A stretch of 64,000 nucleotides of DNA from Neocallimastix lanati (nom. inval.) (Eukaryota > Neocallimastigomycota > Neocallimastigomycetes > Neocallimastigales > Neocallimastigaceae): positions 233,501 through 297,500 of the forward strand of contig JACVTC010000048.1 in assembly GCA_016946835.1 (NCBI GenBank), written 5' to 3'. The notes beneath the pieces are model-generated. The model saw only the letters and a program-made list of their open reading frames with translations. It searched no databases and was not told where the DNA came from. This document shows positions 53,424 through 64,000 of this stretch, in pieces. The translations under genes and the position numbers were made by a program. Numbering within the stretch: the stretch's first letter is position 1; every line of letters starts with the position of its first letter.

Positions 53424-54307
53424 GATTTTCCACTATATAACCGTTTCTTATTTTCTTGAATAATTGCATTTAACTTAGGACAATTATACTGCAAATGTCC
53501 TGGATCGCTACAATAAAAACAGGCTTTAATGGTAAGATTTTTCATTTTTTTTGTTAAGTCCTCCAATTCGTAATCTTTATTTCTTTTTGGGCTTCTAACT
53601 TCATAATTCTCTCTTACTACCTTTCTGTTGTTTTGATAATTATTCCTGATATTTATTCTTGGGTTGACAATTTCAGTTGAGTACTCTTTTGAGGGTCTCA
53701 AATTCATTACTCTATCAACTTTTTCGGCAATGTCAAACGCCCGATTTAAAGAAATGTCATCCTTAAGGGAGACCTTTTTCCAAGCTTCTTCATTGTTCCT
53801 AAGAGCATCAATATAATCGAGAACACTGACTCGCTTCTTTCTTTTCTTATCTAATTTCAAATATATGGATCGGAAACGAGTATTAAAGTCTTTTACTCGC
53901 TCATTTCTTTTAATTCTTAAAGCACGGAGCTCACGAAGTAACATATTCTGGTCTTCTTTAAGACCATAAAAAGTTTCTATTGCTTCTACAATTTCCTTTA
54001 AGGAAGGATATTCATCTTTTTTCTTTTCTTCTGAATCAGATTCTTCTTCTTCTTCTTCGTCCTCACTTTCTGATTCAGAATCGGTACTGTAACTTTCAAT
54101 TAAATCCTGGATAACTTCGCGAGGCTCTCCAGTAGACGTGAGTAAGCAGGCGGTAAAAATCTTTTTGGGATCAGTAACTTCCTCAAGTTTTATCCATAAT
54201 CGGATTTCTGATTCCCAAGATTTGATATCGAGATTTTCCTTTGAAATTTTCTCGATATCTTTTAATTCCTTTTTTAATTCTTTAAAATTGATTTTATTTT
54301 CAGCCAT
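53411..54307 (-). CDS. A2 Gag (298 aa)
   Basis: Starts MAENKINFKE at the first ATG in frame. Differs from A1 gag by one extra Glu in the acidic tract and a few substitutions. CCHC knuckle CFYCSDPGHLQYNC near the C-terminus. Intact and, with 52020-53416 before the C1 insertion, the start of a full gag-pol. Confidence 0.93.
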   Translation of the reverse strand: MAENKINFKELKKELKDIEKISKENLDIKSWESEIRLWIKLEEVTDPKKIFTACLLTSTGEPREVIQDLIESYSTDSESESEDEEEEEESDSEEKKKDEYPSLKEIVEAIETFYGLKEDQNMLLRELRALRIKRNERVKDFNTRFRSIYLKLDKKRKKRVSVLDYIDALRNNEEAWKKVSLKDDISLNRAFDIAEKVDRVMNLRPSKEYSTEIVNPRINIRNNYQNNRKVVRENYEVRSPKRNKDYELEDLTKKMKNLTIKACFYCSDPGHLQYNCPKLNAIIQENKKRLYSGKSLNH

Positions 54308-55580
54308 TTGAAAATTTAAAAATGGTATTAATGCTATGATATCCAATTTAAAAATATGTTTACTTTAAAAATATATTTAATAACAAAAAAAAATAAATTT
54401 ATCTTTGTTTTATACTAATATAATTATGGACTCAGAAAACCCTCTGACAATCCAATTCTTTATTCCAATAATAATTCAGACTCAGAATCTCTCTCTGAAA
54501 ATCTGATAAATTAATTCAGACTCGAAAACACCCTTCGAAAATCTGAAACTAAAAAAAAATAAATTCAGACTCAAAAACGCAATTTGAAAATCTGAAGCTT
54601 TTTATTATGAATTTTAATGTTTATTATATTCTCTTAAGCATTAATACACAAAATATGTATATCTTAATTTTTTTTTAAATTTATTTGTAGTAATAACTTC
54701 TTTATTTAATTTTATTTAATATATTTATTTCCTTTATTAAAATAATTAATATAACATAAAGCAAATTGTATAAATACTTAAATAATAATAATAATGTATA
54801 TTTATTTTTATTTTTATTTCTTTTTTGTATATATTTATTATTCTATTAATTCTTTGTTATAACATTTAATGAAATATTAAATAAAAAGTTAAAATACAAG
54901 CCAAACTATATAGTGTTGAACCATCAAATATATAGCTTGTTAACCCTTCTTACAATAAGTCCCCTTAGCTCTTTATTGATAAGTTGATAATGTCGATTGT
55001 TAATTATTAAGAAACTTAATAAAAAGAAGGTAGCAATATTAAATTCTTTTTAATTTGGCTAACTTATTGTTAGTAATAAAGAAGATAATAACGTATCCTT
55101 CCCAGTATCAACAAGATCAAAACAATAAAGTATTATGTGTGGGCGTTCAACTATCCCGCGTAGAGAGTTGTAAGACAGCTTATTTATATTTTTCTTTTTA
55201 ATTAAAATTTAATTAATTATATAACGAATAATAGAAAATTTAACACACACAAAAAAAAAAATTTCAATTATAAAAATTTCGAAAAAAAAAAAAATTTAAT
55301 TATATAAAATCATAAAAATAATACACTTATTTGAAAAATAATAATAATAATCTAATTTTATATATTCTATATATATATATTGTACATGTATATATTAAAA
55401 AAAAAATAAAATAAACTGATAAACATAAAAAAAAAATTACAATTTATTATTTAGAATTATTAATATAAAAAAAAAATTTATTTATAAAATTTATTCTTAT
55501 TTTAAAAAAAAAAAATTAAAAATTTGTACTACAAAAAAAAAAAATTTTTTGCTTATTATTTTAATATTTATCATTAATTA

Positions 55581-55635
<55 letters not shown>

Positions 55636-55676
55636 TATATAAATCTATATCTATGATAATACTATTGGTTAAAAAA

Positions 55677-55729
<53 letters not shown>

Positions 55730-56578
55730 TTGTTCTACACTAAAGAAAAATTTAATTTATTATTTATTAAAAAAATTTATTAATGAAATATTTATTATTT
55801 TAATAAAAGGAAAAAAAATAATAATAATAATAATAATAGGCGAACAAATTTATAAAAGCCTAAAATAAAAATAAAAAAAAAAACTATATATTTTAACGTC
55901 ACTTCGCAAGAATGACCAGGGTTTTATCAGGGATCGAACCTGACCCACCTCTTATTTTCTGCGCGAGTGAACAAACTATCACCTGTTGAAGTGTGTAGTT
56001 GCCTTCAGCGTGAAGGTTTTATAGTTCTAGGGCGTATTTGCCTAATTGTCAAGGATTTGTTCCTTGAGATACTCGCGTTTACAATCTACAAAACCTTGCA
56101 AAATTGTAAATAAGAGTTTATGAAATTAATATCCTGCAAGCTAACACTGTCTTACTCGAATATTAACTTCGTAAATTTGTTAACTTTTTATTATTTTTTT
56201 TTTTTTTATTATTTTTTATTCTATAATCGATAATTAAATAAAGTTACTACAAAAACTAAAGTTTTCCAAAGTTTTTTTTTTTTTTTTTTTTTATTATAAC
56301 TTTTATTATTATTAATATTAATATTAAATTATTAATTATTATTATTTAACAAAACTTATGGATAATCTGATAGTATACCCTGTCTGACGTGCAGCTTGCC
56401 TCTTCACGGCGTCATGCCACGCGGGTACCACGGCTACTGTATTCAATATAAAATACAGCAGTCCAGAGCCTACTAGCCCAATTACTATGTAGGTTAAACT
56501 TAGCCCGGAAATCTATATCCAAGGCTTTGTTAAATAATTTAATTAATAAATAATATTAAATTTTATTTTTCTAATATT
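54308..56578 (-). other. A2 5' leader
   Basis: Same layout as A1: hairpin repeats (TTCAGACTC ... AATCTGA) at 54424-54600, conserved block 54890-55200, homopolymer runs (55584-55632, 55680-55723), island 1 at 55897-56175 and island 2 at 56350-56540. Homopolymer lengths differ from A1 while the islands hardly differ. Confidence 0.8.
55897..56175 (-). ncRNA. Structured GC-rich leader island 1 of A2, tRNA-like fold
   Basis: T-arm-like TCAGG/TTCGATC/CCTGA at 55927-55943 (minus), acceptor-like TAAAACC (55920-55926) with GGTTTTG (56089-56095). Almost base-identical to A1 island 1. Confidence 0.6.
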
Positions 56579-56595
56579 CCCCGATATCTCCACCA
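56579..56595 (-). promoter_or_regulatory. A2 primer-binding site
   Basis: Same 17-mer as in A1, 7 nt from the 5' LTR. Confidence 0.75.
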
Positions 56596-56602
56596 TAAAT
56601 TA

Positions 56603-57442
56603 TGTTATGGTTCGGGTTTTATTAGAATTTTATTTAATTATTTATTTTTAATATTTTTTTTGTCTACATTTTAATTATTGAAAAACTTCACTTATTTATA
56701 CTTTTTGAAAAAAAATAAATATGTAAAGCCTTTCTACATTTTATTATCATATTTAAAAAAAAATATTTACTATTACTAATTACTTAAAATTTTATATTAA
56801 TTTAAATTAACTAATTCATAAGTATTTTTATTTTAATAAATTTTGTTTACATAATTTTATATTATTTTTCATATACTAAAACTAAATTATTTAATATATA
56901 CGAAAAGTAACAAACAAAATTTAAAAAGATTTTACAGAAAAATAAAGTTATTTTAATCAAGAATGTTAATATAATATTCTTATATTTTATATAAAATAAA
57001 TTTAAAAACTATAATATATTTAATATTTATTATTAATCAATTAAGATTTGATTTTATTTGTGGGGAATAAAAATATAAAATAATCAATTTAAAAATAAAA
57101 TAAAATACTAAAAAGAATACAAGTTTAATATTGATACAATATAATAATAATATAATAATATATTTGAAAATAAAAATAAAATATTAATATTGATAATAAA
57201 CACTTTAATAAAATAATAAAATTTAAGGTTAAATTATAGATATTGATATTAATAATAAAAATATAAAATTATTGATAATATTTTAGAAACTTTTAATAAA
57301 AATATAAAAAAAATAAATATATTTAGAAAATATTTTAGTATAGAAAATATAGTAAAGTAATATTAAGTAAAGAATAATATAATGGATTCTAAAGTAAGTT
57401 GAAATTCTAATTAATAATCCATTATATGTTCGTTCTTTACCA
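56603..57442 (-). repeat. A2 5' LTR
   Basis: 840 bp; no differences from 37791-38630 noticed. It ends CTTTACCA, followed by AATT (57443-57446). Confidence 0.9.
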
Positions 57443-57457
57443 AATTTTTTAAAAGCA

Positions 57458-57550
57458 GCTCGTGTAGCCTAGAGGTTTAAGGCGTCGTGCTTATAAGGGT
57501 GATCCTCTTATGCAACGCGAAGATCGCGGGTTCGACCCCCGCCATGAGCA
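57458..57550 (+). tRNA. tRNA-Ile(UAU) with 19-nt intron
   Basis: Acceptor stem GCTCGTG/CATGAGC (one G-T pair), D arm GCC...GGC, anticodon stem TCGTG/CGCGA, T arm GCGGG-TTCGACC-CCCGC and discriminator A. The mature anticodon loop CTTATAA gives anticodon TAT (57492-57494). The intron is 57496-57514, in the canonical position after base 37, and its CTTAT can pair with ATAAG around the anticodon. The mature form closely resembles yeast tRNA-Ile(UAU), which also has an intron. The internal B-box is GGTTCGACCCC. It is the only host gene seen and anchors the LTR stack. Confidence 0.95.
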
Positions 57551-57554
57551 TGTA

Positions 57555-57561
57555 TTTTTTT
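57555..57561 (+). terminator. Pol III terminator of tRNA-Ile
   Basis: Seven T on the non-template strand, 4 nt after the tRNA end. Confidence 0.85.
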
Positions 57562-58490
57562 GGGAGAGGGAAGAGAAAAAGGCAATTTTTAATTAATATT
57601 TTTATGACATCCAAAAAAAAATATTACTAGAAACTTTAATTTATATTAAATTTTATTTATTATAGTTTTATTTATAATATATTATTCTATACAATAATAT
57701 ATTATAATATATAATATATATAATATATATTATACCATATTATATTTTAAATTTTTTAATATTAAATTTCATAAAAAAAAAAAAAAAAAAATTAAAAAAT
57801 ATTAAGAAGCTTAAAATAAAAAAAGAAAAAAGATTTGAATATATTACATTGTAATATTTAATAATAAATAAATAATAAATAATAAATAATAAATAATAAA
57901 TAATAAATAATATATAATATATAGAAAATAAATTTTTTTCGTGAAAGAGTCGTTCTTTTCCCTATCCATATTTCGTAGTGTTTTATAGAATTACTTTTTA
58001 ATAATTAATGATTTTTTTTATCAATGAATGGGTTAGAGAATGGTGTGTTGCATTTCGGAACATGACTTTATATATAAGGTAAATTACTTAAAAAAAAAAA
58101 AAAAAAACCCGTTTATATAAGAGTAGTTTAAACTATGTATTAATTTGAAAATAATATTCTAATATTTTGTTGTTGTTTAAATAATAAAAAAAAAAAATGA
58201 GAGTGATATCAACCAACCGTCAAGTTGCATTTCGCCAAGTGGCGTATCATTAAATTGTTGCATTTTAGTTAGGTTGCATTTCGACAATTGAAAAATATGA
58301 ATAAATAAATAAATAAATTAAAATATAACTAATATTGATGTATTTATTTTTTAAAGTAAATATTTAAATATTAAAATAAAAAAGAAGTAATAATAAACAA
58401 TATTAAAAATAATATTAAAATAATATTAAAATTATATTGATTATTAAATACCTATTATAAAGAAATTTTTATATTAAATATTACAAATAA
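57562..58490. other. AT-rich intergenic DNA with scattered GCATTTCG motifs
   Basis: No gene seen. It contains TA-rich and (AATAAATAAT)n simple sequence. The motif TGCATTTCG recurs near 58049, 58223 and 58274, and CGCCAAGTGGCG near 58230 forms a palindrome that is repeated in the MITE at 58491. These look like decayed transposon termini. Confidence 0.6.
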
Positions 58491-58578
58491 TTGGGAGAGT
58501 TGCCTTTCGCCAAGTGGCGTATTATTAAAAAATAGCATTTAAATAATATGTCATTTAGTGAAAATGCAACTCTCCCAA
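58491..58578. mobile_element. 88-bp MITE
   Basis: Perfect 13-bp terminal inverted repeats TTGGGAGAGTTGC and GCAACTCTCCCAA. It contains CGCCAAGTGGCG just inside. No coding capacity; the size and ends fit a miniature inverted-repeat element. The motif CTTTCGCCAAGTGGCG links it to relics at 58220-58260. Confidence 0.7.
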
Positions 58579-59164
58579 AAAAAAATACTTATTTAATTTT
58601 AAAAATGAAGGTATCATTTCGCAATTGTACATTTCACAATATGGCTTAAAATATTTTTAATTAATTGCCACATTATATAATTTTTTTTAACCAATAAATA
58701 AATAATTAAATAATAAAAATCATTTTTGAAAAAAGTAAAAAAGTTTTTAAATAAATAATAAATAAATAATAAATTATATATAATAATAAATAATAAATAA
58801 TAAATAATAATAAATAAATATATAATAAATAAATAAATATATAATAAATAAATAAATATTTTATTTTTCTAATTAAAAAAATTGAATAATTAACACTAAT
58901 TTTTTATTTAGAATAAATATAAATATTTCACATAATAAGCAGTGAAAAAAATATTTTTATATATACTTTATATTACTGTTATATTAAAAAATTATATATT
59001 ATTTATTATGAATAATAAATAATTAAAAATAAACAATAAATTACTAAATAACTAAATATATGATTATAATTTTATTTTTTAAATATTAAAAATAAAATCA
59101 TTTTATAGACACTATTAAAATCTATATAATAAATTTATTTATTATAAAAAAATTTTTATTGGAA

Positions 59165-60410
59165 ATGGAGGAAAATATTAGAATTGTAATAAGTAAAGCA
59201 AATCGAGGAAAAAAGCAAATTATTATTAACAGAAAATATAAGTTTAATTTTTCAAATGAAAAGAAAGATAATTCAGAGGTATATAGATGCACTAAATATA
59301 GACATGGTCCTGAATTTAACTCCATTAGAACCCATATAATAAAAATTCAAAATAAGCAATTACCTCCTGATATAACAACTTTTGAAGAAATTCCAGAGGA
59401 ATCAGAAATATTAGTGATAATTTTATAATATTCAAAAATCCTAATTTAATAATTTTTCAATCCCCATTCCAAGCAAAACTATTCACACAATATAATGAAG
59501 ATATATTTGCAGATGGTACATTTTATATTGTGCCAAAATTTAGTTATCAATTGTTCATTACTAGAACATATATTGAAAAAATAAATAGTTTTTACACTAC
59601 TTCCATTTCAATATTAAAAAATAAAAAACAATCCACTTACGAAACATTATTTAAAGAAATAAAAAAAAAAAATCTCAAGTAAACTTAGTAACAGTATTGT
59701 TATTTCTCCAATTAATTTTAATTGTGACTTTGAAAAAGGTATATCAAATGCAGCAAAAAAAATTTTTTTTTTTCACAAATATCAAATATTGTGTTTGGCA
59801 CTTTAAAAGATCATTAAAAATTCAAAAAAAAAAAAAAAAAAAAGCAGATTATGTTCTTATGAAATTGATAATAATAATAATTTATATACTTATTATAAAG
59901 CTATTTCCAAAATTTCCATTTATTAACCCTATTTATATACCACGCATTTACTCAAAAATAAAAAATATATATTCAAAAAAAAATGAATATAATAATTTTT
60001 TTAGAATTTTTAGACTATTTTAAAATCAATTATTTAAATATATATAATACAAATAACTGGAATTATTATAACAACATAGAACATATTACAAATAATGCAT
60101 CAGAATCTTTTAATAATTGTTTAAAAAATCTTTTCCCAAAAAAACCTACTTTTTATAAATTAATAATTGTATTAAAGAAAGAAGAAGGTTTATCGCATAA
60201 TGATTACAATAGGAGAATTAATGGTTTATTTTTAAAAAAAAAATAAAATAAAATAAAAATAAAAATCATTAATAGAACTGATGAAATTAAGGCTTTAATT
60301 GAATGTTATAAAAATAAAAAGGAAAAATTAATTTGTATTGGATGGGATGATGATGATATAGTTGAATTATGGTACGATCGTTTAATTCATTTAAATAATA
60401 TAAAACACTA
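59165..60410 (+). pseudogene. FLYWCH/MULE transposase, degenerate (copy 1)
   Basis: The first frame (59165-59428) has the N-terminal half of a FLYWCH-like finger (RGKKQIIINRKYKFNF ... VYRC), but the second half (CK, HxH) is deleted relative to copy 2. The transposase core follows in shifted frames: DIFADGTF (about 59508), NCDFEKGISNAAKK (about 59710), CVWHFKRSLKIQ (about 59792) and HITNNASESFNN (about 60080). These represent the D-D-E residues and CxxH of MULE transposases. Several frameshifts at homopolymers and stop codons make it inactive. A terminal stretch (WDDDDIVELWYDRLIHL) ends near 60410. Confidence 0.75.
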
Positions 60411-60815
60411 ATTTTTTATAAATTAGTATTTTTCTAACCTTTTTTAATTAAGATTATAATTTTAAAAGATATTATTATTTAGTTTTTTTTTTTATGAATT
60501 AAATTATAATTAAAACTGTTCCATTTGATCATAGTTACATAGTTATTTTTTTATTAATATAAATATTATATTATATAGAATATCAATATTTTATATAGTT
60601 ATTTTTATTATTAATATCAGTATCAATATTATATTTTTTAATTATTAATATTAATATCAATAGTTTATATAGTTATTTTTAATATTAATATCAATATCAA
60701 TATCAATATTATATAGTTTTTTTATTTTATTAAAATTTTAATAAAACTAAAAATTGATAGAAGTTACGATAAAATATAAAAGAGTAATAATAAAGCATTT
60801 TTACATTTTTAACAT

Positions 60816-60821
<6 letters not shown>

Positions 60822-60879
<58 letters not shown>

Positions 60880-60889
60880 TATTTATTAA
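60822..60889. repeat. Poly-T plus (ATT)n microsatellite
   Basis: About 28 T followed by nine or ten ATT units. Simple sequence within MULE 1's right non-coding end. Confidence 0.9.
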
Positions 60890-61004
60890 AAATATTAAAT
60901 TATTATTTAATATTTTTTATTTATTTACTTACTTATTTATATGTTTATTTTTTAAAAAAATTTTAAGCCACATTTTACGAAATGCCAATTGTGAAATACC
61001 CATT

Positions 61005-63420
61005 TGAGAAATGTGGATTTCGTAAAAATATATTATTATTTCTTTTGAAATAATTATTTAATAATATTTAATTCTAAAAAAATTATTATTTCTTTTTAAA
61101 TAATAATGTATATTTAAACTCTTATTTGTATAAAAATATTAAAATTTTTAAACAATTATTTTAGTTAATTAAAAAATCCAATTCAATGATTTTTTTTATT
61201 AAGAATTATTTTAACTATTAATTAATTATAATTCGACAAATTTTATTAATCATTTTCATTTGGTCATTTTTTCGTTAAATATTAATTATTTATTTTTTAA
61301 TTAATAATTTTAATATTTAAATCTCTTAAACACTTCAACCATAATTCAATAAATTCATTTCTTTTTCTTTTTTCTTTTTTTTTAATGGAATTTCCATATT
61401 TTTGTAATACTAAATTAAGGCATTTATTTCATCAGTTCGTCTTAATTTTTTTTCTTTTTTTTTTTTTTTTTTCCCAAGCTCCACCTTTTCTCATTTTGAA
61501 ATCATCATAGAATAATGAATCTACTTTTTGTAAAGTTAATAAAATTTTATAAAAATGAGGCTTTTTTGGAAATAAATCTTTTAAATAATTGTTGAATGAT
61601 TTTGAGGCATTATTTGTTATATGCTCTATATTATCATAATAATTTCAACGTTTAATTTCATAATCTTTTAAATATGTTATTTCAAAGTATTCTAAAAATT
61701 CCAAAAAAATTGTCTTATTTATGTTCAAGACACTCACTTTTAATTTTATTATAAATATCATTTATATATTCAGGGTTTATAAAAAGAAAGTTTGAAATAA
61801 ACTTATAATGAATATATAAATCAGTATTATTTTCTACTTCTTTTACGACATAATTTATTTTTTTTTTAATTTCTAATGCTCTTTTATAATGACAACTACA
61901 GTATTTGATATTTATATCAGGAAACACTTTTTTAGCAGCATTAGAAATACCTTTTTCAAAGTCACAATGAAAATTTTTTGGTGGAATTATAATATTATCA
62001 TTCTTTTCAGCATTTTTCTTTGTTTCTTCAAATAACACTTCATAAGCTCTTTTTGTTCTTTACTTTTTAATATTGAAAAGGAAGTAGTATAAAAACTATT
62101 TTATTCTTTAACATTAGTTCTAGTAATGAACACTTGATAACCAACATTTTGGTGCAATTTTAAATGTACCATCGGCAAAAATATCTATATTATATTACAT
62201 AAATAATCTCGCTTGGAATGGTGACTGAAAAATAATAATATTAGAATTTTTGAAAATCGTAAAATTTTCATTTCTTTATGATTTATAATATTCTAATTCA
62301 TTCGGAATTGTATCAAATGTTGCTACGTCTGGAGGTATTTTTTTTATTTATATTTCTTGTTATTTGAGATTTTATTGTATCATATTCAGGACACAAAAAA
62401 CCCACTTCTTTAGAAATTTCATTAAATATTCGCTTTGGTCTTATATTAAAAGAGGTAAAACTTTTTCCTATTTCTTCTTTAATTCTATATTTTGTTAATG
62501 ATATAGATACATCACATTCTTTTTCAAGATGATAATGTAAATCTTCATACTTTAGGATTTCCTTATTGTTTAAAATAATAAAAAAAAAATTTACATTTAT
62601 TTTTTGTTTTGTATTCAGTGCATCGATGTACTTTTGAATTATTTTTTTCTTTAAAATTGAAAAATTAAATTTAAATCTTCTATTTATAACAACTTGTACT
62701 TTTCCTCTATTAGTTTCACTAAATTCAATTTTTAGATTTTCGTCTATTTTAATATCAATTTTAATAATAAATTTAATTATAAATTTTAATTAATATTATT
62801 ACATTTTCATTATTTTAATGAAACTTTTATAACCATTATATAAAATATTTATCATATATTTTACTTTTTAATGTTTAAAAAATAAAATATTTATTTATTT
62901 AATTATTTCTATTATTTCTATTTATTTTGTTCTATGTATTTTTATTTTATTTTTTTTTTTTTTTTTTTGAATAATTTAATATTTTTTTATTTAGTTTTTT
63001 TTATTCTTTTATCTTTTCTTTCATAAACCTTTATAAATTGTTTAAAAAAATATTTATTTAGCTATTTATTATTTATTTATTTTTATTTAATAATTTATTT
63101 TATTTAATATGTGTTTTTAAAATAAAAAATATGTATACTATTATTTTTATAAATATATTTATTTCTTTTATTATTATTATTATTATTATATATTTAAATA
63201 TATTTATTTTATTTTATTTTTTTTTTTAATTACATATCTAAATATATTTATTGCAATTTTTCTTTATTATTCAATTATATATATTTAAATGTCTTTTTTA
63301 TTTATTTAATTATATATTTAATTATATAATTATTTATATACTTATTTATGATTGTATAGAACATCTTATATATGTATGGCTTTATTTTAAAATATTATAA
63401 GTCACATTACGAAATGCACA
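61005..63420 (-). mobile_element. MULE-type DNA transposon 2, inverted, boundaries uncertain
   Basis: A degenerate transposase on the minus strand lies between TGGATTTCGTAA (61014-61025) and its inverse-like TTACGAAATGCACA (63404-63417). The outer motifs resemble MULE 1's TIRs, but the match is short. Placed tail-to-tail with MULE 1. Confidence 0.4.
61380..62790 (-). pseudogene. FLYWCH/MULE transposase, degenerate (copy 2)
   Basis: Minus strand. The FLYWCH-like finger (62530-62750) is complete: NRGKVQVVINRRFKFNF, VHRCTEY ... KCKFF, LHYHLEKEC, with C-C-H-H spacing typical of the family. Transposase parts follow in broken frames; the best is 61715-62038 with FHCDFEKGISNAAKK and CSCHYKRALEIKKK. 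The C-terminal HITNNASKSFNN (about 61600) has Lys where copy 1 has the catalytic Glu. Multiple stops between 62060 and 62350. Inactive. Confidence 0.75.
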
Positions 63421-63484
63421 ACATTCATATTTTTGATGTTCAAAATTTTTTTAAAAAAGAAAAAAAAAATTAACCCATTCATAT

Positions 63485-63543
<59 letters not shown>

Positions 63544-64000
63544 TAATTATTTACGTTCCTCATCCACGTATTCTTTTTAATATTAATATAAAACAAATTT
63601 TTTTTTTTTTCATATATTTTTATTTCTTATAATTTTTTTTTTATTAATAAATATTATAAAATATAGTTTATTCCTAGTCTAAAAAAAAAAAAAATTATAG
63701 GAAATAAAATTTTAGAAAAAGATAAAAAGATTAAAGCTAAAAATTTTTTTTTTTTTTTTAAAAATATTAATTATAAAAAATAAATATGGAATATTTTAAT
63801 TTTTTTCTTGTGTTACATTTTAAAAATAAAACAATTTTATAAATAAATAAAATAAAAAAAAAAATAAAAAAAGATTTATTTTATTTTATTTTATTTTATT
63901 TTTATTAATTAACAACTCGACTTTTTTAATAAAAAAAATGATTGAAAAAATTTCACAATTATTTTATATTTTATATTATAATTTTTTTATCTTAAAAAAT
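62791..64000. other. AT-rich non-coding DNA
   Basis: Homopolymers and simple repeats, notably (ATTT)n at about 63481-63542 and poly-T near 63598-63610. No ORF, RNA gene or LTR terminus recognised. Confidence 0.7.

Larger units (their letters stand above)
58610..61001 (+). mobile_element. MULE-type DNA transposon 1 with imperfect terminal inverted repeats
   Basis: Left end GGTATCATTTCGCAATTG ... TATGGCTTAAAAT (58610-58653) and right end, reversed, GGTATTTCACAATTGGC ... TGTGGCTTAAAAT (60957-61001) match over about 40 bp. Inside is a broken transposase on the plus strand. No clear 8-10 bp target duplication was seen. Confidence 0.6.

Noticed and set aside
55653..55868. Small ORF with a poly-Phe tract in the A2 leader
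   Set aside because: Produced by a long poly-T run; no coding signal and lengths differ freely between A1 and A2.
63481..63542. Possible CRISPR-like or regular repeat array
   Set aside because: A plain ATTT microsatellite with no spacers; no CRISPR array is present in the window.

Overview
The window is very AT-rich nuclear DNA from a eukaryote. It is almost entirely LTR retrotransposons, followed by one tRNA gene and a short tract of decayed DNA transposons. The intron-bearing tRNA-Ile(UAU), the fungal-type chromodomain Ty3/gypsy elements, a Ty1/copia element, FLYWCH/MULE transposases, long homopolymer runs and Asn-rich coding all suggest an AT-extreme fungus. An anaerobic gut fungus (Neocallimastigomycota) fits best. 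Glomeromycotina or microsporidia are alternatives, and the assignment is inference only.

Layout. From 1 to 57446 the sequence is a head-to-tail stack of LTR elements and LTRs. Neighbours are separated by AATT, or by an AATT-containing variant at the older left-hand junctions. The order is: remnant A' (1-2757), E1, H1, E' (reversed), E'' (reversed), H2, F, full gypsy A1 (9109-25489), LTR K, E2, gag-only element D (34195-37786), full gypsy A2 (37791-57442). The last AATT lies 11 bp before a tRNA-Ile gene (57458-57550). The simplest reading is repeated insertion into one physical site just upstream of the tRNA gene, each event duplicating the same tetranucleotide and pushing older elements outward.

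Nested elements. Other elements lie inside members of the stack and have ordinary 5-bp target duplications: a solo LTR in A' (CTTTC), J in E' (AACTA), I in H2 (ATAAT), intact chromovirus M in A1 (TAATA), a copia element in K (AGATT), chromovirus C1 in A2 (ACTAT) and chromovirus C2 inside the 3' LTR of C1 (ATTAA).

How the elements work. Family A has gag and pol in different frames, joined by a predicted -1 frameshift (TTTAAAC plus an H-type pseudoknot), and a structured GC-rich 5' leader; its integrase has no chromodomain. M is one intact gag-PR-RT-RH-IN-chromodomain ORF. C1 and C2 share an in-frame loss of RT and RNase H but keep gag, PR, IN and chromodomain, so they must use RT from another element. 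D carries only a gag related to A's gag. All five families have tandem repeats in the 5' leader.

Right end. 57551-64000 holds an 88-bp MITE, two degenerate FLYWCH/MULE elements and simple repeats. No host protein-coding gene was recognised anywhere in the window.
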